Assembly (NCBI GenBank): GCA_033032865.1
Contig: JAWHQI010000258.1
Coordinates: 1,674,001-1,738,000, forward strand
Origin: Dactylorhiza incarnata
Taxonomy: Eukaryota > Streptophyta > Magnoliopsida > Asparagales > Orchidaceae
Direction of reading: 5' to 3'
Length of the DNA stretch: 64,000 bases
Numbering within the stretch: position 1 is the stretch's first letter; each line of letters opens with the position of its first letter. The notes below the pieces were generated by a model. That model ran no database searches. It worked only from the letters and a program-made list of their open reading frames with translations, and was not told where the DNA came from. The position numbers and the translations under genes were made by a program. This document shows, in pieces, positions 63,682 through 64,000 of this stretch.

Positions 63682-64000
63682 CGGGCGGCCGTTATTCGCC
63701 CGACGGCCGTTTTTTGCCCGGGCGGCCCTTTTTTGCCCGAGAGGCCGTTTTTTGTACGGGCGCTCATTTTTTCGCCCGCGTGAATGTTTTTCGTCAGAGT
63801 GTGTTTTTTGTTCGGGCGGCCGTTTTTCGCCCGGGCACGAGTTTTTCTCCAGAGCGTGTATGTTTTGCCCGGGTGCGCGTTTTTTGCCTTTCGGCACGTT
63901 TTTCGTCCAGACGTGCGTTTTTCTCCTGGGTGGCCATTTTAAGCAAAGGCGGACGTTTTTCGCTCGGATGACCATTTTTCTCCCGGGCGGACGTTTTCGC
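63682..64000. repeat. ~19-bp GC-rich minisatellite, about 17 copies, runs off the end
   Basis: Degenerate units of 18-20 bp with the layout (C)CGGGCGGCCGTTTTTYGC fill the last 319 bp. Because the unit lacks stops, long open frames appear on both strands; these are not genes. Confidence 0.85.

Noticed and set aside
63546..63975. Open frames on both strands at the right edge
   Set aside because: The ~19-bp minisatellite lacks stops in several frames; the proteins are repeats without a known domain.
1..64000. tRNA, rRNA or snoRNA genes
   Set aside because: No cloverleaf with A and B boxes or rRNA sequence was recognised; tRNA-like matches are primer-binding sites and the SINE head.

Overview
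The window is nuclear DNA of a flowering plant. The reasons are spliced genes with GT-AG introns, plant-type Copia and Gypsy LTR retrotransposons primed by initiator-Met tRNA (TGGTATCAGAGC), an Au-like SINE, Tourist-like foldback MITEs and a hAT remnant. The species cannot be told from the sequence. I see no rRNA, tRNA, CRISPR array, operon or bacterial-type gene.

One host gene runs through most of the window on the + strand. It is the 3' part (six exons, about 337 codons) of a DUF829/TMEM53-like alpha/beta-hydrolase. Exons lie at 8616-8673, 21661-21741, 21850-21885, 23643-23882, 23980-24118 and 62934-63394. All visible splice sites are GT-AG, all phases agree and the frame stays open to the stop at 63392-63394. 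The N-terminal exons lie upstream of base 1. Two introns are swollen by transposons: 8674-21660 (12,987 bp) and 24119-62933 (38,815 bp).

Layout from left to right. 169-1047: Gypsy LTR fragment. 1065-3123: internally deleted hAT element, minus. 3124-3365: LINE reverse transcriptase scrap. 5369-5699: minimal TRIM with a 33-bp interior. 5787-7904: deleted minus-strand Gypsy whose LTR carries a SINE with a 14-bp target-site duplication. 8883-19214: old Gypsy with 1.3-kb LTRs; its 3' LTR is split by the young Copia-1 (14028-19158). 19539-21377: non-autonomous minus-strand LTR element, followed by a 206-bp tandem duplication that copies part of the catalytic-serine exon.

The giant intron holds, in order: a degraded Copia-3 (24154-32475) with the nearly intact Copia-2 (25403-30337) nested in it; a 3.2-kb solo LTR (33109-36314); a degraded minus-strand Copia-4 with a palindromic MITE and the young chromodomain Gypsy-1 (39531-45206) nested in it; a second non-autonomous element (46569-48096) inside a 246-bp tandem repeat; Copia gag and integrase relics (48172-51581); a Gypsy LTR fragment; a truncated minus-strand Copia-5 (52775-56699); a Tat-type derivative with an 11-copy 149-bp satellite (56933-60863); a TRIM-like element (60940-62157); and a second MITE (62484-62665).

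No single novel system stands out. The most notable points are the 38.8-kb transposon-packed intron in an apparently intact gene, the recent duplication of the catalytic exon, LTRs with AGT...ACT instead of TG...CA ends in two elements, the TRIM reduced to little more than priming sites, and satellite formation inside a Tat element.
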